NCBI RefSeq assembly: GCF_000013565.1
Contig: NC_007802.1
Coordinates: forward strand, 1,674,001 to 1,738,000
Reading direction: 5' to 3'
Origin: Jannaschia sp. CCS1
Lineage (GTDB): Bacteria > Pseudomonadota > Alphaproteobacteria > Rhodobacterales > Rhodobacteraceae
Length of the DNA: 64,000 nucleotides
Part shown: piece after piece, positions 36,018-45,625 of the stretch
How positions within the stretch are numbered: the first letter of the stretch is position 1
Layout of the letters: each line of letters begins with the position of its first letter
Position numbers and translations under genes: made by a program
Notes under the pieces: generated by a model
Seen by the model: only the letters and a program-made list of their open reading frames with translations
Databases searched by the model: none
Told to the model about the DNA's origin: nothing

Positions 36018-37136
36018 ATGTCCACCCTCTCTCCCCCCCGGCGTACCCCGTGGCTGCTGATCGCGGCGCTTTACCTGACCGGGTTGATCGCGGGTATGCA
36101 GTTCACCAAGATTTCCCTGACCCTGACGGGTCTTGCGGGCGTCTATCCGGGCTGGCCCGTGGCCTTTGCCGTCTCGGGCGTGGCGGTCATTGGGATCATC
36201 TTCGGCGTTATGGCGGGCGGCATCACGGCCAGTGTCGGCCCCCGCCGCGCGATCCTCTGGGCCCTTGGCGCTTCGGCGATCGTGGGCGGGCTGGAGGCGC
36301 TGTTGCCCCCGTTTCCCGTCTTCATGGCGCTGCGTGTGGTCGAAGGGGCCGGGCATCTGGTCCTTGTCGTGGCCGTGCCGACGCTGATGGCGCGGCTGGC
36401 GGCGCCCAAAGACAGCGCCATGGTTATGGGCCTTTGGGCGACGTTCTTTGGGGTGGGCTTCGCGACGGCGGCGCTTTTGATGGGCGACAACCTGCGCGCG
36501 GCCTATGGTGGCCACGCGGCATTCGCGGCTGTGATGCTGGCCGTCCTCTGGGCGATGCTGCCACGCGGCGTCGCCGTGGCGCGTCGCCCTTTACCGCGCC
36601 TGTCAGATCACCTGATGATCTATTCCACCCCGCGCCTGTTCGCGCCGGGGCTGGGCCATGGCATCTATGCGATGCTGTTTCTGGCCCTGATCACCTTCCT
36701 ACCCGTGGCGCTGGACGCGCTGTGGCTTGCGCCGATCCTGCCGTTGGCCGGGATTGCCGGGTCGTTTCTGGCCGGGGTCCTTGCGCGGTGGATCGCGCCT
36801 GGCACGCTGGTCTGGACAACATTCGTGGCCATGGCGGTGCTGTTTGCGGTCACGATGGTCGCCGGGACCGCCGCGCCCTATATCCTGATCTTCACCATGG
36901 GCTTCAGCGGCATCGTTGCGGGGGCAGGCTTCGCGGCTGTCCCATGGCTTAATCCGGCCGACGAGGACCGCGCGCTCAGCAACGGGGCTTTGGCGCAATT
37001 GGGCAATATCGGCACGTTCACCGGCACGCCGGTTCTGGCCGCCCTTGGGCCCGGCGCCTACTTCCCCACGGCGATCCTTGTCTGCATCGTGGCAGCAGCC
37101 GTCACCGGATTGGCCTATCGCGCCGCACGTTCCTGA
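36018..37136 (+). CDS. MFS transporter
   Basis: A 372-residue polytopic membrane protein of the major facilitator superfamily, probably 11-12 helices. The N-terminus STLSPPRRTPW is cytoplasmic, then the first helix LLIAALYLTGLIAGMQFTKI. The loop GITASVGPRRAILWALGAS is motif-A-like, followed by ALRVVEGAGHLVLVVAVPTLMARL. No substrate signature is visible. ATG 36018 is preceded by AGGGGATG; an earlier in-frame ATG at 35862 would add a 52-residue basic extension overlapping the vWA promoter and is less likely. Its stop codon lies inside the SOS box of uvrA. Confidence 0.82.
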   Translation: MSTLSPPRRTPWLLIAALYLTGLIAGMQFTKISLTLTGLAGVYPGWPVAFAVSGVAVIGIIFGVMAGGITASVGPRRAILWALGASAIVGGLEALLPPFPVFMALRVVEGAGHLVLVVAVPTLMARLAAPKDSAMVMGLWATFFGVGFATAALLMGDNLRAAYGGHAAFAAVMLAVLWAMLPRGVAVARRPLPRLSDHLMIYSTPRLFAPGLGHGIYAMLFLALITFLPVALDALWLAPILPLAGIAGSFLAGVLARWIAPGTLVWTTFVAMAVLFAVTMVAGTAAPYILIFTMGFSGIVAGAGFAAVPWLNPADEDRALSNGALAQLGNIGTFTGTPVLAALGPGAYFPTAILVCIVAAAVTGLAYRAARS

Positions 37137-37143
37137 AACGTTC
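37129..37143 (+). promoter_or_regulatory. LexA (SOS) box of uvrA, alphaproteobacterial type
   Basis: GTTCCTGAAACGTTC is an exact GTTC-N7-GTTC direct repeat, the known LexA target of alphaproteobacteria, 68 bp before the uvrA start and overlapping the last codons of the MFS gene. Confidence 0.8.
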
Positions 37144-37210
37144 CTCTTTTTCAGTTGGAGACTCAGACGCTAGCGCCTATGTGTTGCGGAGCAGTTAACC
37201 GGGGGCGGGC

Positions 37211-40084
37211 ATGGCCGAGCTGAAGAACATCGAGGTGCGCGGTGCGCGCGAGCATAACCTCAAGGATATCGACGTCGATATCCCGCGCGATCAGCTGGTG
37301 GTGATCACCGGTCTGTCGGGCTCCGGCAAGTCGTCGCTGGCCTTTGACACGATCTATGCGGAGGGGCAGCGGCGTTATGTTGAGTCGCTGTCGGCCTATG
37401 CGCGGCAATTCCTTGATATGATGGAGAAACCGGACGTCGACCATATTTCCGGCCTGTCGCCCGCGATCTCGATTGAACAGAAGACGACGTCGAAAAACCC
37501 CCGCTCCACCGTCGGCACCGTGACCGAGATTTACGACTACCTCCGCCTGCTGTTCGCGCGCGCGGGCACGCCCTACAGCCCCGCCACCGGCCTGCCAATT
37601 GAGGCGCAACAGGTCCAGGACATGGTCGACCGCGTCATGGCGATGGAGGAGGGGACGCGCGCCTATCTGTTGGCCCCGATCATCCGCGACCGCAAAGGTG
37701 AATACCGCAAGGAATTCACGGAGTTGCGCAAGCAGGGCTTCCAGCGCGTGAAGGTGGACGGGCAGTTTTATGAGCTGGACGAGCCGCCCACGCTGGACAA
37801 GAAATTCCGCCACGACATTGACGTGGTGGTGGACCGGATCGTGGTCCGCGACGGGGCGGAGACGCGGCTGGCGGACAGTTTCCGCACGGCGCTGGACCTG
37901 GCCGACGGGATCGCGGTGCTGGAAACGGCTGTGAAAGAGGGCGAGGACGCTGAGCGCTTCACCTTCAGCGAAAAATTTGCCTGTCCGCAGAGCGGCTTCA
38001 CCATCCCCGAGATTGAGCCGCGATTGTTCTCCTTCAACGCCCCGTTCGGCGCGTGTCCGTCCTGCGACGGGCTGGGTGTGGAGCTGTTTTTCGACGAAGG
38101 TCTGATGGTGCCCGACAAGGCGCTGAGCCTCGAAGACGGCGCGATTGCCCCGTGGCGCAAGGGGAAATCTCCGTATTTCGTTCAGACGATCGAGGCGATT
38201 GCCAAGCACTACGGCTTTGCGGCCAAGACCAAGTGGAAGGACCTGTCGCCCGATATTCAGCAGGTGTTTCTGCGCGGGTCGGGTGAGGAGGAGATCAAGT
38301 TCCGCTACGACGAAGGCGGGCGCGTTTACCAAGTGGAACGCACGTTCGAGGGTGTGATCCCCAATATGGAGCGTCGGTATCGCGAGACCGATAGCGCCTG
38401 GATTCGCGAGGAATTTGAGCGGTTCCAGAACAACCGCCCCTGCGGCGATTGCGGCGGGTTTCGCCTGCGGCCCGAGGCGTTGGCCGTGAAGATTGGTCCA
38501 TCGGACAGGCTCCTCCATGTGGGGCAGGTCGTGCAGATGTCGATTGCGGAGGCGTTGGCCTGGGTCGACACGGTCCCCGACGCGCTGAGCAAACAGAAGA
38601 ATGAGGTCGCCCGCGCGATCCTGAAGGAAATTCGCGAGCGGCTGGGGTTCCTGAACAATGTGGGCCTGCAATACCTGACCCTGTCGCGCAACGCGGGCAC
38701 GCTGTCCGGTGGCGAGGCGCAGCGGATCCGGCTGGCATCCCAGATCGGGTCCGGCCTCACGGGCGTGCTCTATGTGCTCGATGAGCCGTCCATCGGCCTG
38801 CACCAGCGCGACAATGACCGGCTGTTGACGACGCTGAAAAACCTGCGCGATCAGGGCAATACGGTGATCGTGGTGGAACATGATGAGGAAGCGATCCGGG
38901 AGGCGGACTACGTCTTCGATATCGGTCCAGGGGCGGGCGTCCATGGCGGGCAGGTGGTGGGGCACGGCACGCCCGCCGATCTGATCGCGAATTCCAAATC
39001 CATCACCGGCGATTATCTGGCAGGCCGTAAGGAAATCGCCGTGCCGGTCAAGCGGCGCAAGGGCAACAAGAAGAAGCTGCAGGTGGTGAAGGCCACGGGC
39101 AACAACCTGCAAAACGTGACCGCAGATTTCCCGCTGGGGCAGTTTGTCTGCGTCACCGGCGTGTCCGGCGGCGGTAAATCGACCCTGACGATTGAGACCT
39201 TGTTCAAAACGGCGTCGATGAAGCTGAACGGCGCGCGGCAGACGCCTGCGCCGTGTGAGACGATCAAGGGGCTGGAGCATCTGGACAAGGTGATCGACAT
39301 CGACCAGCGCGCCATCGGGCGGACGCCGCGGTCGAACCCCGCCACCTATACCGGGGCCTTCACACCGATCCGCGACTGGTTTGCGGGCCTGCCGGAATCG
39401 AAAGCGCGCGGGTACAAGCCGGGGCGGTTTTCGTTCAACGTCAAAGGTGGCCGGTGCGAGGCCTGTCAGGGCGACGGCCTGATCAAGATCGAGATGCACT
39501 TCCTGCCCGACGTCTACGTCCAATGCGAGACCTGCAAAGGCGCGCGCTACAACCGCGAAACGCTGGAGATCAAATTCAAGGGCAAATCCATTGCCGACGT
39601 GTTGGATATGACGGTGGAGGACGCGCAGGATTTTTTCAAGGCGGTGCCGAGCATCCGCGAAAAGATGGATGCTCTGGTGCGGGTGGGTCTGGGCTACATC
39701 AAGGTCGGTCAGCAGGCCACGACGCTGTCGGGCGGAGAGGCGCAGCGGGTGAAACTATCGAAGGAGCTGGCTAAACGCTCAACCGGGCGCACGCTCTATA
39801 TTCTGGATGAACCGACCACGGGTCTGCATTTTGAGGACGTGCGCAAGCTGTTGGAAGTGCTGCATGAATTGGTGGATCAGGGGAATTCTGTTCTGGTGAT
39901 TGAACACAACCTCGATGTGGTGAAGACCGCCGACCATATCATCGATATCGGGCCGGAGGGCGGCGATGGCGGCGGGCAGATCGTGGCCAAGGGCACGCCC
40001 GAACAGGTGGCAAAGGTGCCCGAGAGCCATACCGGGCGCTACCTCGCCCCGATGCTGGATGCGCGAAAGCACGCGGCGGAATAG
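37211..40084 (+). CDS. uvrA: Excinuclease ABC subunit A
   Basis: Damage-recognition ATPase of nucleotide excision repair. The 957-residue protein has the family start [20 protein letters not shown], Walker [15 protein letters not shown], the [19 protein letters not shown] stretch, ABC signature [16 protein letters not shown], then in the second half [14 protein letters not shown], the zinc module CEACQGDG...CETCKG, and [18 protein letters not shown] with [14 protein letters not shown]. The second Walker A reads GGGKS rather than GSGKS. The SOS box upstream predicts DNA-damage induction. No terminator is visible in the 33 bp before the convergent gene. Confidence 0.97.
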   Translation: MAELKNIEVRGAREHNLKDIDVDIPRDQLVVITGLSGSGKSSLAFDTIYAEGQRRYVESLSAYARQFLDMMEKPDVDHISGLSPAISIEQKTTSKNPRSTVGTVTEIYDYLRLLFARAGTPYSPATGLPIEAQQVQDMVDRVMAMEEGTRAYLLAPIIRDRKGEYRKEFTELRKQGFQRVKVDGQFYELDEPPTLDKKFRHDIDVVVDRIVVRDGAETRLADSFRTALDLADGIAVLETAVKEGEDAERFTFSEKFACPQSGFTIPEIEPRLFSFNAPFGACPSCDGLGVELFFDEGLMVPDKALSLEDGAIAPWRKGKSPYFVQTIEAIAKHYGFAAKTKWKDLSPDIQQVFLRGSGEEEIKFRYDEGGRVYQVERTFEGVIPNMERRYRETDSAWIREEFERFQNNRPCGDCGGFRLRPEALAVKIGPSDRLLHVGQVVQMSIAEALAWVDTVPDALSKQKNEVARAILKEIRERLGFLNNVGLQYLTLSRNAGTLSGGEAQRIRLASQIGSGLTGVLYVLDEPSIGLHQRDNDRLLTTLKNLRDQGNTVIVVEHDEEAIREADYVFDIGPGAGVHGGQVVGHGTPADLIANSKSITGDYLAGRKEIAVPVKRRKGNKKKLQVVKATGNNLQNVTADFPLGQFVCVTGVSGGGKSTLTIETLFKTASMKLNGARQTPAPCETIKGLEHLDKVIDIDQRAIGRTPRSNPATYTGAFTPIRDWFAGLPESKARGYKPGRFSFNVKGGRCEACQGDGLIKIEMHFLPDVYVQCETCKGARYNRETLEIKFKGKSIADVLDMTVEDAQDFFKAVPSIREKMDALVRVGLGYIKVGQQATTLSGGEAQRVKLSKELAKRSTGRTLYILDEPTTGLHFEDVRKLLEVLHELVDQGNSVLVIEHNLDVVKTADHIIDIGPEGGDGGGQIVAKGTPEQVAKVPESHTGRYLAPMLDARKHAAE

Positions 40085-40117
40085 CGCGCCGCGTGCCTGG
40101 ATCTCTATGCCCCGATG

Positions 40118-40864
40118 TCAGCCGCGCGACGTGACGCGACGCAGGGCACCCAATGCGCCGAGACCTGCGACCAGAAGCACGGCACCGGCGGGCAGCGGCA
40201 CCGGTGACATGACCTCGGACGGGTCGGACGACACGCCTACATAGCCGCTGACGAACACGTTGAAGGTTGTCGATGTTCTGCCCGTGGAGGGGAGGTCGAA
40301 ATTGTAGACGAACAGCTCACTATTGGCCGTGCCGAGGGCGAGCTCTTCAATGACCGCGTCCAAGCCTTCGTTGTAGATCACCACGCCATCGCGCTCGATC
40401 CGCACCTCGGTGCCGGATGCAGCCGCCCCGCCCACCAGCGGGTCAATCGCCTGGGAGATCGCCGTTTCGATGTCGAAGGTCAGGATGAGGGACTGGGTGA
40501 CGGGACCCACGTTGCTGAAACTCCAGAGCGCGCGACGCTCCCCTTCTGCAAAGACCGAGCCCACGGAATTGACCGACCCGGTGGCCGACAGGGCGGCTTC
40601 TCCCAGATCGACGGGGTTGGTGGTGTTGATCAGGCTGCCGGTGCAGCAAGTGTCGGTGCCGTTGTCATCGCCGGTCACCAACCCGAAATCTCCGCTGGTC
40701 ACGATGGAGGAGGGGCCGGGCTGATAGCCGTGGCTCTCGGTGATCGTATTGGCGGCGGAGGTCTGGACCGTGACACCGACGGAGCTGTTGAATTGAGCGA
40801 CCGTGGCGGCGGATGCGGGCAGCGCCACGCAGATGGACAGGGCAAGGATTGCGGATCTCAACAT
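40118..40864 (-). CDS. VPLPA-CTERM sorting-domain protein
   Basis: A 248-residue exported protein with signal peptide MLRSAILALSICVALPASA, a beta-rich extracellular-type domain (including a CC pair in DTCCTGSL), and a C-terminal tripartite tail: VPLPAG, a hydrophobic helix (LLVAGLGALGAL) and a basic end RRVTSRG. That is the VPLPA variant of PEP-CTERM signals, processed by an exosortase and common in Rhodobacteraceae. No exosortase gene is in the window. AGGAGAT lies before ATG 40864. Convergent with uvrA; a role in biofilm or surface matrix is a family-level inference. Confidence 0.85.
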   Translation of the reverse strand: MLRSAILALSICVALPASAATVAQFNSSVGVTVQTSAANTITESHGYQPGPSSIVTSGDFGLVTGDDNGTDTCCTGSLINTTNPVDLGEAALSATGSVNSVGSVFAEGERRALWSFSNVGPVTQSLILTFDIETAISQAIDPLVGGAAASGTEVRIERDGVVIYNEGLDAVIEELALGTANSELFVYNFDLPSTGRTSTTFNVFVSGYVGVSSDPSEVMSPVPLPAGAVLLVAGLGALGALRRVTSRG

Positions 40865-41068
40865 GGGGGATCTCCTGAAATGGGGGGCGGATACGGGGGA
40901 AACGCGCATCTGCCGGGTTGAAAATGTTTAAATGAAAGCCTGCGAAGAATGCGCTGGCCGCGGCTATCCGCCAAGGCAGGCATCCCGTACCCCGCGCCTG
41001 CCGATCTCGGCGGAAACCTGCGCGTCGTGACCCAAATTTTTCAGGACATTCCGGCCCGGCGCGGATCG

Positions 41069-41779
41069 TCACCCCTGGCCGTGTCGCAACATTCGCCAGT
41101 GCAGGACCAGGTTGGGGAAGAAGATCAGGATGAAGCCGAAGGTGAAAAAGGCGGCAAACATCAACGGGATCCAGAGGATCGACAGCACGACCCCCACGCC
41201 GCCGGTGATCCGATTGGCAGTCGCGCCGTTGACGAAGCGGTGCAGCCAGGAATGCAGGAGCCGCCCCCCATCCAGCGGCAGGACCGGGATCAGGTTGAAC
41301 AGGGCGAGAAACAGGTTGAGCCGGGCGAAGATCTCCAGCGTGCGGTAGAGGTCGGACTGCCCGAGCGGTGGGCCGGTGATCCATGTGCCGTTGACGTTGA
41401 TCGGCTCGGGCGGGCCAGCGGCCAGCGCAGGCAGGACAAGCGTGGCAACGGCCCAGAGCGCGAGGTTCACCAGGGGGCCCGCGATGGCGATCAGTTCCGC
41501 CTGGCGCGGGGTGACGCGGGCGTCGTGTTCGCAAAACCCGCCGCCGCCAAACAGCACGACGCGGGTCACGGGCACGCGCTGGACGACGCAGGCGGCGGCG
41601 TGGCCCAATTCGTGCAGGAGGATGGCGATGACGATCATCGCAAAGGCCGTGGCCGCCGCAAGGATGCCTCGGTCGATGAAGATCATGCCAAACAGCACGG
41701 CGAGGATCAGCAGGCTGATGTCGAACTGGATCGGGATGCGCCACGGGCCGCGCAGGGTGAAGGCGATGGAATTGCCCAT
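41069..41779 (-). CDS. Site-2 protease family (M50) membrane metalloprotease
   Basis: A 236-residue polytopic intramembrane zinc protease. The active-site helix carries ILLHELGHAAA (HExxH) and the second motif is NLIPVLPLDGGRLLHSWLH, whose Asp is the third zinc ligand. The remaining helices flank these, without PDZ or CBS domains, so it belongs to the minimal subgroup. The substrate is unknown; such enzymes often cut membrane-bound anti-sigma factors, but none is adjacent. ATG 41779 is chosen; a GTG six bases upstream shares the same purine run. It follows the P450 gene by 13 bp on the same strand. Confidence 0.88.
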   Translation of the reverse strand: MGNSIAFTLRGPWRIPIQFDISLLILAVLFGMIFIDRGILAAATAFAMIVIAILLHELGHAAACVVQRVPVTRVVLFGGGGFCEHDARVTPRQAELIAIAGPLVNLALWAVATLVLPALAAGPPEPINVNGTWITGPPLGQSDLYRTLEIFARLNLFLALFNLIPVLPLDGGRLLHSWLHRFVNGATANRITGGVGVVLSILWIPLMFAAFFTFGFILIFFPNLVLHWRMLRHGQG

Positions 41780-41792
41780 CAGCACCGCCCTT

Positions 41793-42956
41793 TCACGCCT
41801 GCACCATGAGGGCGTCGAGCCCGTGAAAATGATAGATGTCGGCGTAGCGTGGTGGCGCGGTGAGGGTCAGGTTTGGGCAGCGATCAAAGAGGATCGGCAG
41901 GGCGATTTGCAGCTCTAGCCGGGCCAGGGGCGCGCCGACGCAGAAATGCAGACCCGCGCCGAAGGCCAGTTGCGCGGGGCCTTTGCGGGCGGGGTCGAAG
42001 GTATCGGGATCGGGGTAGGCAGCGGGATCACGGTTGGCGGCGGCAAGGAGAAGCGCCACCTGATCGCCGCGCTGGAACGTGTGGCCGTGGAGCGTGACAT
42101 CTTCATAGGCGGTGCGCGTGAACATGTGCAGCGGCGGGTCGATGCGCAGGAGTTCTTCGGTGAACTTGGCCGGGTCCCGTGGCGGGCGGTGCTGCTGTTG
42201 GAGGCAGAGTTTCACGCCGTTGCCGATGGAATGGACCGTCGCCTCATGGCCCGCGTTCAGCAGCAGGATGCAGGTGGTGATCAGCTCATCGGTGGAGAGC
42301 TTTTCGCCGTCTTCTTCTGCGGCGATCAGGGCGGTGATCAGGTCGTCGCGGGGGTCTTTGCGACGCTGCCGGGCATAGTCTCGCATGAAGGCCACGAACT
42401 CCTCCGTCGCCTTGACGGCGACGTCCTCGTCGCTGCGGGTTCGGCCCGCCTGATACATCATCACCATGGCGTTGGACCAGCGCAGGAGGTCCGGCGCCAT
42501 CTCCTCGGGCACGCCCAGAAGGCGGGCGATGAGGGTGACGGGCAGGGGGCGGGCGAATGTGTCTAGCAGATCATGCGCGCCGTCCGGAAAGGCGTCGATC
42601 AGATCATGGGTCAGCTGGGTGATGTCAGGGGCCAGCGCCTTGATCCGCCGGTTGGTGAAGGCACGCAGGACAAGGCCGCGCAGGCGGGTGTGGCGCGGTG
42701 GCTCCAGCTCCAGCATGGAATGGGCTTCGACATCGTAGAACGGCTGGAGATGGTCGGGAACAGGCAGCGCATCGACGGGCTCGCGCCCAAACCGGCGGTC
42801 GCGCAGAATCGCGTTGGTGGCAGCAAAGGTGGTCGTGCAGGGCATCGCGTAATCGGCCCAGTGGACCAGCGGGCCGTGAGCGCGCGCCGCCGCGTAGAAC
42901 GGGTAGGGGTTCTGGACGAAATCGTCGTCCGTGGGCGATTGGTGCAGCGTGATCAT
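41793..42956 (-). CDS. Cytochrome P450
   Basis: A soluble 387-residue bacterial P450 monooxygenase. Visible are the I-helix oxygen-binding motif LLNAGHEATVHS, with Glu before the Thr, a K-helix region EELLRIDPPLHMFTRTAYEDV and the heme loop FGAGLHFCVGAPLARLE with the axial Cys. The N-terminus has no membrane anchor. No ferredoxin or reductase gene is adjacent, so partners are elsewhere. The substrate is unknown. It ends 13 bp before the M50 protease start and is preceded by a hairpin and the TRAP permease gene on the same strand. Confidence 0.92.
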   Translation of the reverse strand: MITLHQSPTDDDFVQNPYPFYAAARAHGPLVHWADYAMPCTTTFAATNAILRDRRFGREPVDALPVPDHLQPFYDVEAHSMLELEPPRHTRLRGLVLRAFTNRRIKALAPDITQLTHDLIDAFPDGAHDLLDTFARPLPVTLIARLLGVPEEMAPDLLRWSNAMVMMYQAGRTRSDEDVAVKATEEFVAFMRDYARQRRKDPRDDLITALIAAEEDGEKLSTDELITTCILLLNAGHEATVHSIGNGVKLCLQQQHRPPRDPAKFTEELLRIDPPLHMFTRTAYEDVTLHGHTFQRGDQVALLLAAANRDPAAYPDPDTFDPARKGPAQLAFGAGLHFCVGAPLARLELQIALPILFDRCPNLTLTAPPRYADIYHFHGLDALMVQA

Positions 42957-42975
42957 GGGGGCCGTTAAAGTAGAT

Positions 42976-43012
42976 CGACGCCCCGCTGGGTAGGGGGCGT
43001 CGGAGGTTTTTT
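42976..43012. terminator. Hairpin after the TRAP permease gene
   Basis: Perfect 9-bp stem CGACGCCCC (42976-42984) with GGGGCGTCG (42994-43002). The T6 run (43007-43012) is on the plus strand although both flanking genes are on the minus strand, where only ATCTACTTT follows the stem. Confidence 0.6.
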
Positions 43013-43027
43013 CACATGTGGGCGGGG

Positions 43028-45574
43028 TTAATCTGCCCCGCGCACCGGAATGGACGTGCCCTGGGCCGGTCGGACGAGCCGCTGGATCAGGAAGATCGCC
43101 ACGGCCAGGCCAACACCGGCGAGGTCCGTCGCGATGCCGCCTGCGATCAGTAGAAGCGCCGCGATGATCAGGCCCGCGCGCAGGAACCAGACGGCCCGTC
43201 CGCCCAGGAACCAGCCCTGGATGCCCGACGTCAGCAGGAAGATGCCAAGGATGGCGGTGATGCCTGCGCGGGCGATGTCGTACCAGGCAGGCGCCTCATG
43301 CACCATCTCGCCTGCAACCTCCACGATGGGGCCCTGCATCAGCAGGCTGCCGTTGTAGAAGAACATGAAGGGCACGATGAACGCGGCGATGCCGATCTTG
43401 AAGGAGGCGACAGAGGTCTCCATCGGGTTCGCGCCCGAGATGCCCGCCGCCGCATAAGAGGCCAGCGCCACGGGCGGCGTGATGGCCGAGACGACGGCGA
43501 AGTAGAAGACGAAGAAATGCGCCGTCAGCTGCGGGATGCCGAGGGACACGAGGCCCGGGGCGACGACGGAGGCCGCGACCGCATAGGCGGCCGTGGTCGG
43601 CATGCCCATCCCCAGAAGGATCGCGATGCACATGGCGAAGAAGAGCGCCAGAAGCTGGGAGACACCGGCGAGGTCCAGCAGCACGGCGGAGAAGCGCGCG
43701 CCAACGCCCGTCAGGCTGATCACGCCCACGATGATGCCCGCACAGGCACAGACCGCGATGATCTGGATCGACATGACCCCCGCGATCTCCAGCCCGTGCA
43801 GCAGGCCCCTGAGGCCAAGGCCCACGGCGCTGTCGGGCTTCATGAACTCGACGATGGAGATATAGACGAAGGCGGCCACGATGATCAGCCCGGTGATCGT
43901 GCCGAGGCTGGTGATCAGGGCGGGCTGGGGTTGGCCCGGCGCGGGCGCGGGTGTGACGATCCAGACCAGCGTGAGCGCGATGGTCATCGCCGTGATCGCC
44001 AGCACGAACAGACGCTGGATTGACCAGCCACCGCGCGGGGTGAAATGTTCGGGCACCGCCCAGGAGACGACAACGGCGGCGATGGTGGCGAGGGTTCCGG
44101 CCCGGATCACCGAATAGCCCATGAACAAAGCGAAGATCAGGATGATGATCGGCAGGAACAGGAAGACTTTCCTCGCCATTTCCTTGAACTTCGGCAGCTC
44201 ATCCTCTCGCATCCCGCGCATGCCCAGTTTCGCGGCCTCGAAATCCACCATGAAGTAGATCGAGGTGAAATAGAGGACGGCGGGGATCAGCGCCGCGATG
44301 GCGATGTCCTGATAGGGGATGCCGGTGATCTCGGCCATGATGAACGCGCCTGCGCCCATGATCGGCGGCATGATCTGCCCGCCTGTGGAAGCTGCGGCCT
44401 CAACCGCTCCGGCAGTTTTCTTGTGGTAGCCGACCTTCTTCATCAGCGGGATCGTGAGGGAGCCTGTGGCGACCACGTTACCGGCGCTGGTGCCGTTGAT
44501 CATGCCCATCAGGCCCGATGCGAAGATCGCCACCTTGGCGGGGCCGCCACGCGCGCGCCCGGCGGCGGCGAAGGCAAAGTTCACGAAGTAGTCGCCCACC
44601 TTGGAGGCCTGAAGGAAGGCTGCGAAGATGATGAACAGGATGATGTAGGTGGAGGACACGGCAGTGGTTGGCCCAAGGATGCCCGCATCGGTGTAGACGA
44701 AGCCGAAGAAGCGCTGCCAGTCATAGGGGTTCTGCACCGCCAGGATGCCGGGCAGGAGGTGAGCCGTGAAGGTGTAAATGAGAAAGATACCGGTGATGAT
44801 CACCAGCGCCAGGCCCGCAACGCGGCGGGTCAGCTCCAGGATCATGGCCGCGCCCGCCGTGGCGGCAAAGGCCACGCCGATGGGCACGAAGGACGTGCCG
44901 ACGGAGTTGCGTGCGGCGGTGGAATAGATCGGGATCAGGTAAAGCGCCACGACCAGCGCGCAGAGGGCCAGCACGATGTCGGACGCAGCGAAGGACCCGC
45001 GGCCCTGACGCTCGAACCAGCCAAGCACAATCGCGCCGCCGGTGGCGACCAGCAGCGGGATGCCGAAGCTGTAGACCTCCGCATTGTAGATATCCGTGCC
45101 GGGGAAGGCGGCCCAGGTGGTCAGGCCGCCCATTTGGGGCAGCTGGCCACCGTTGATCTGGCCGATGAAGCCCAGAACCGTGACGCCTGCGAACAGGGCG
45201 GGCAATGCGAAGAGGGCCGCGATGAGGGAGATCACCTTGGTGGAGCGATCGGACCCGGCGTCCGTGCCAAAGGTATGGGCGGAGAACAACATGAACCCCA
45301 GCGCCAGCGCGCCCGCGATGTGGACGATGCGGAAATTCCACGTCTCCATCGGGAATTGCGGCAGGAAAGGCAGGTCGATCCCGGTCATGGAGGACAGCGA
45401 CAATCCGTTCAGCGCGGCCATGTGGAAGCCAGCATAGAGGACCGACAGGATACCGACGATCAGGAACGACCGGCCCTCAAACAGGCGGCGGTTGCTTTCC
45501 ACCGGCTCCTCATCCACGCCATCCGCGATGACGGGGCCTTCTACCTGGTCTTTTGCGGCGCTCTGGTCGGTCAT
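43028..45574 (-). CDS. TRAP transporter permease, fused DctQM type (TAXI family)
   Basis: An 848-residue inner-membrane permease with about 18-20 hydrophobic helices, the fused small and large subunit form that works with TAXI solute-binding proteins. The large-subunit hallmark AAASTGGQIMPPIMGAGAFIMAE lies near residue 400, with GLMGMINGTSAGNVVATGSLTIPLMKK before it and GMGMPTTAAYAVAASVVAPGL in the C-terminal half. The acidic N-terminal 35 residues are cytoplasmic. AAGGGA precedes the ATG. It is separated from its presumed binding protein by the flavoprotein gene at 45626. Ions drive transport in this family; the substrate is unknown. Confidence 0.93.
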   Translation of the reverse strand: MTDQSAAKDQVEGPVIADGVDEEPVESNRRLFEGRSFLIVGILSVLYAGFHMAALNGLSLSSMTGIDLPFLPQFPMETWNFRIVHIAGALALGFMLFSAHTFGTDAGSDRSTKVISLIAALFALPALFAGVTVLGFIGQINGGQLPQMGGLTTWAAFPGTDIYNAEVYSFGIPLLVATGGAIVLGWFERQGRGSFAASDIVLALCALVVALYLIPIYSTAARNSVGTSFVPIGVAFAATAGAAMILELTRRVAGLALVIITGIFLIYTFTAHLLPGILAVQNPYDWQRFFGFVYTDAGILGPTTAVSSTYIILFIIFAAFLQASKVGDYFVNFAFAAAGRARGGPAKVAIFASGLMGMINGTSAGNVVATGSLTIPLMKKVGYHKKTAGAVEAAASTGGQIMPPIMGAGAFIMAEITGIPYQDIAIAALIPAVLYFTSIYFMVDFEAAKLGMRGMREDELPKFKEMARKVFLFLPIIILIFALFMGYSVIRAGTLATIAAVVVSWAVPEHFTPRGGWSIQRLFVLAITAMTIALTLVWIVTPAPAPGQPQPALITSLGTITGLIIVAAFVYISIVEFMKPDSAVGLGLRGLLHGLEIAGVMSIQIIAVCACAGIIVGVISLTGVGARFSAVLLDLAGVSQLLALFFAMCIAILLGMGMPTTAAYAVAASVVAPGLVSLGIPQLTAHFFVFYFAVVSAITPPVALASYAAAGISGANPMETSVASFKIGIAAFIVPFMFFYNGSLLMQGPIVEVAGEMVHEAPAWYDIARAGITAILGIFLLTSGIQGWFLGGRAVWFLRAGLIIAALLLIAGGIATDLAGVGLAVAIFLIQRLVRPAQGTSIPVRGAD

Positions 45575-45625
45575 GGTCGTGTCCCTTGGGGTCTGGTGGG
45601 CTGGTGTGAGAGGAGAGGCGGGGGG

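Noticed and set aside
37163-39523. 786-codon minus-strand open frame opposite uvrA
   Set aside because: The uvrA protein is unmistakable on the other strand; this frame is its antisense shadow with biased composition and no domain.
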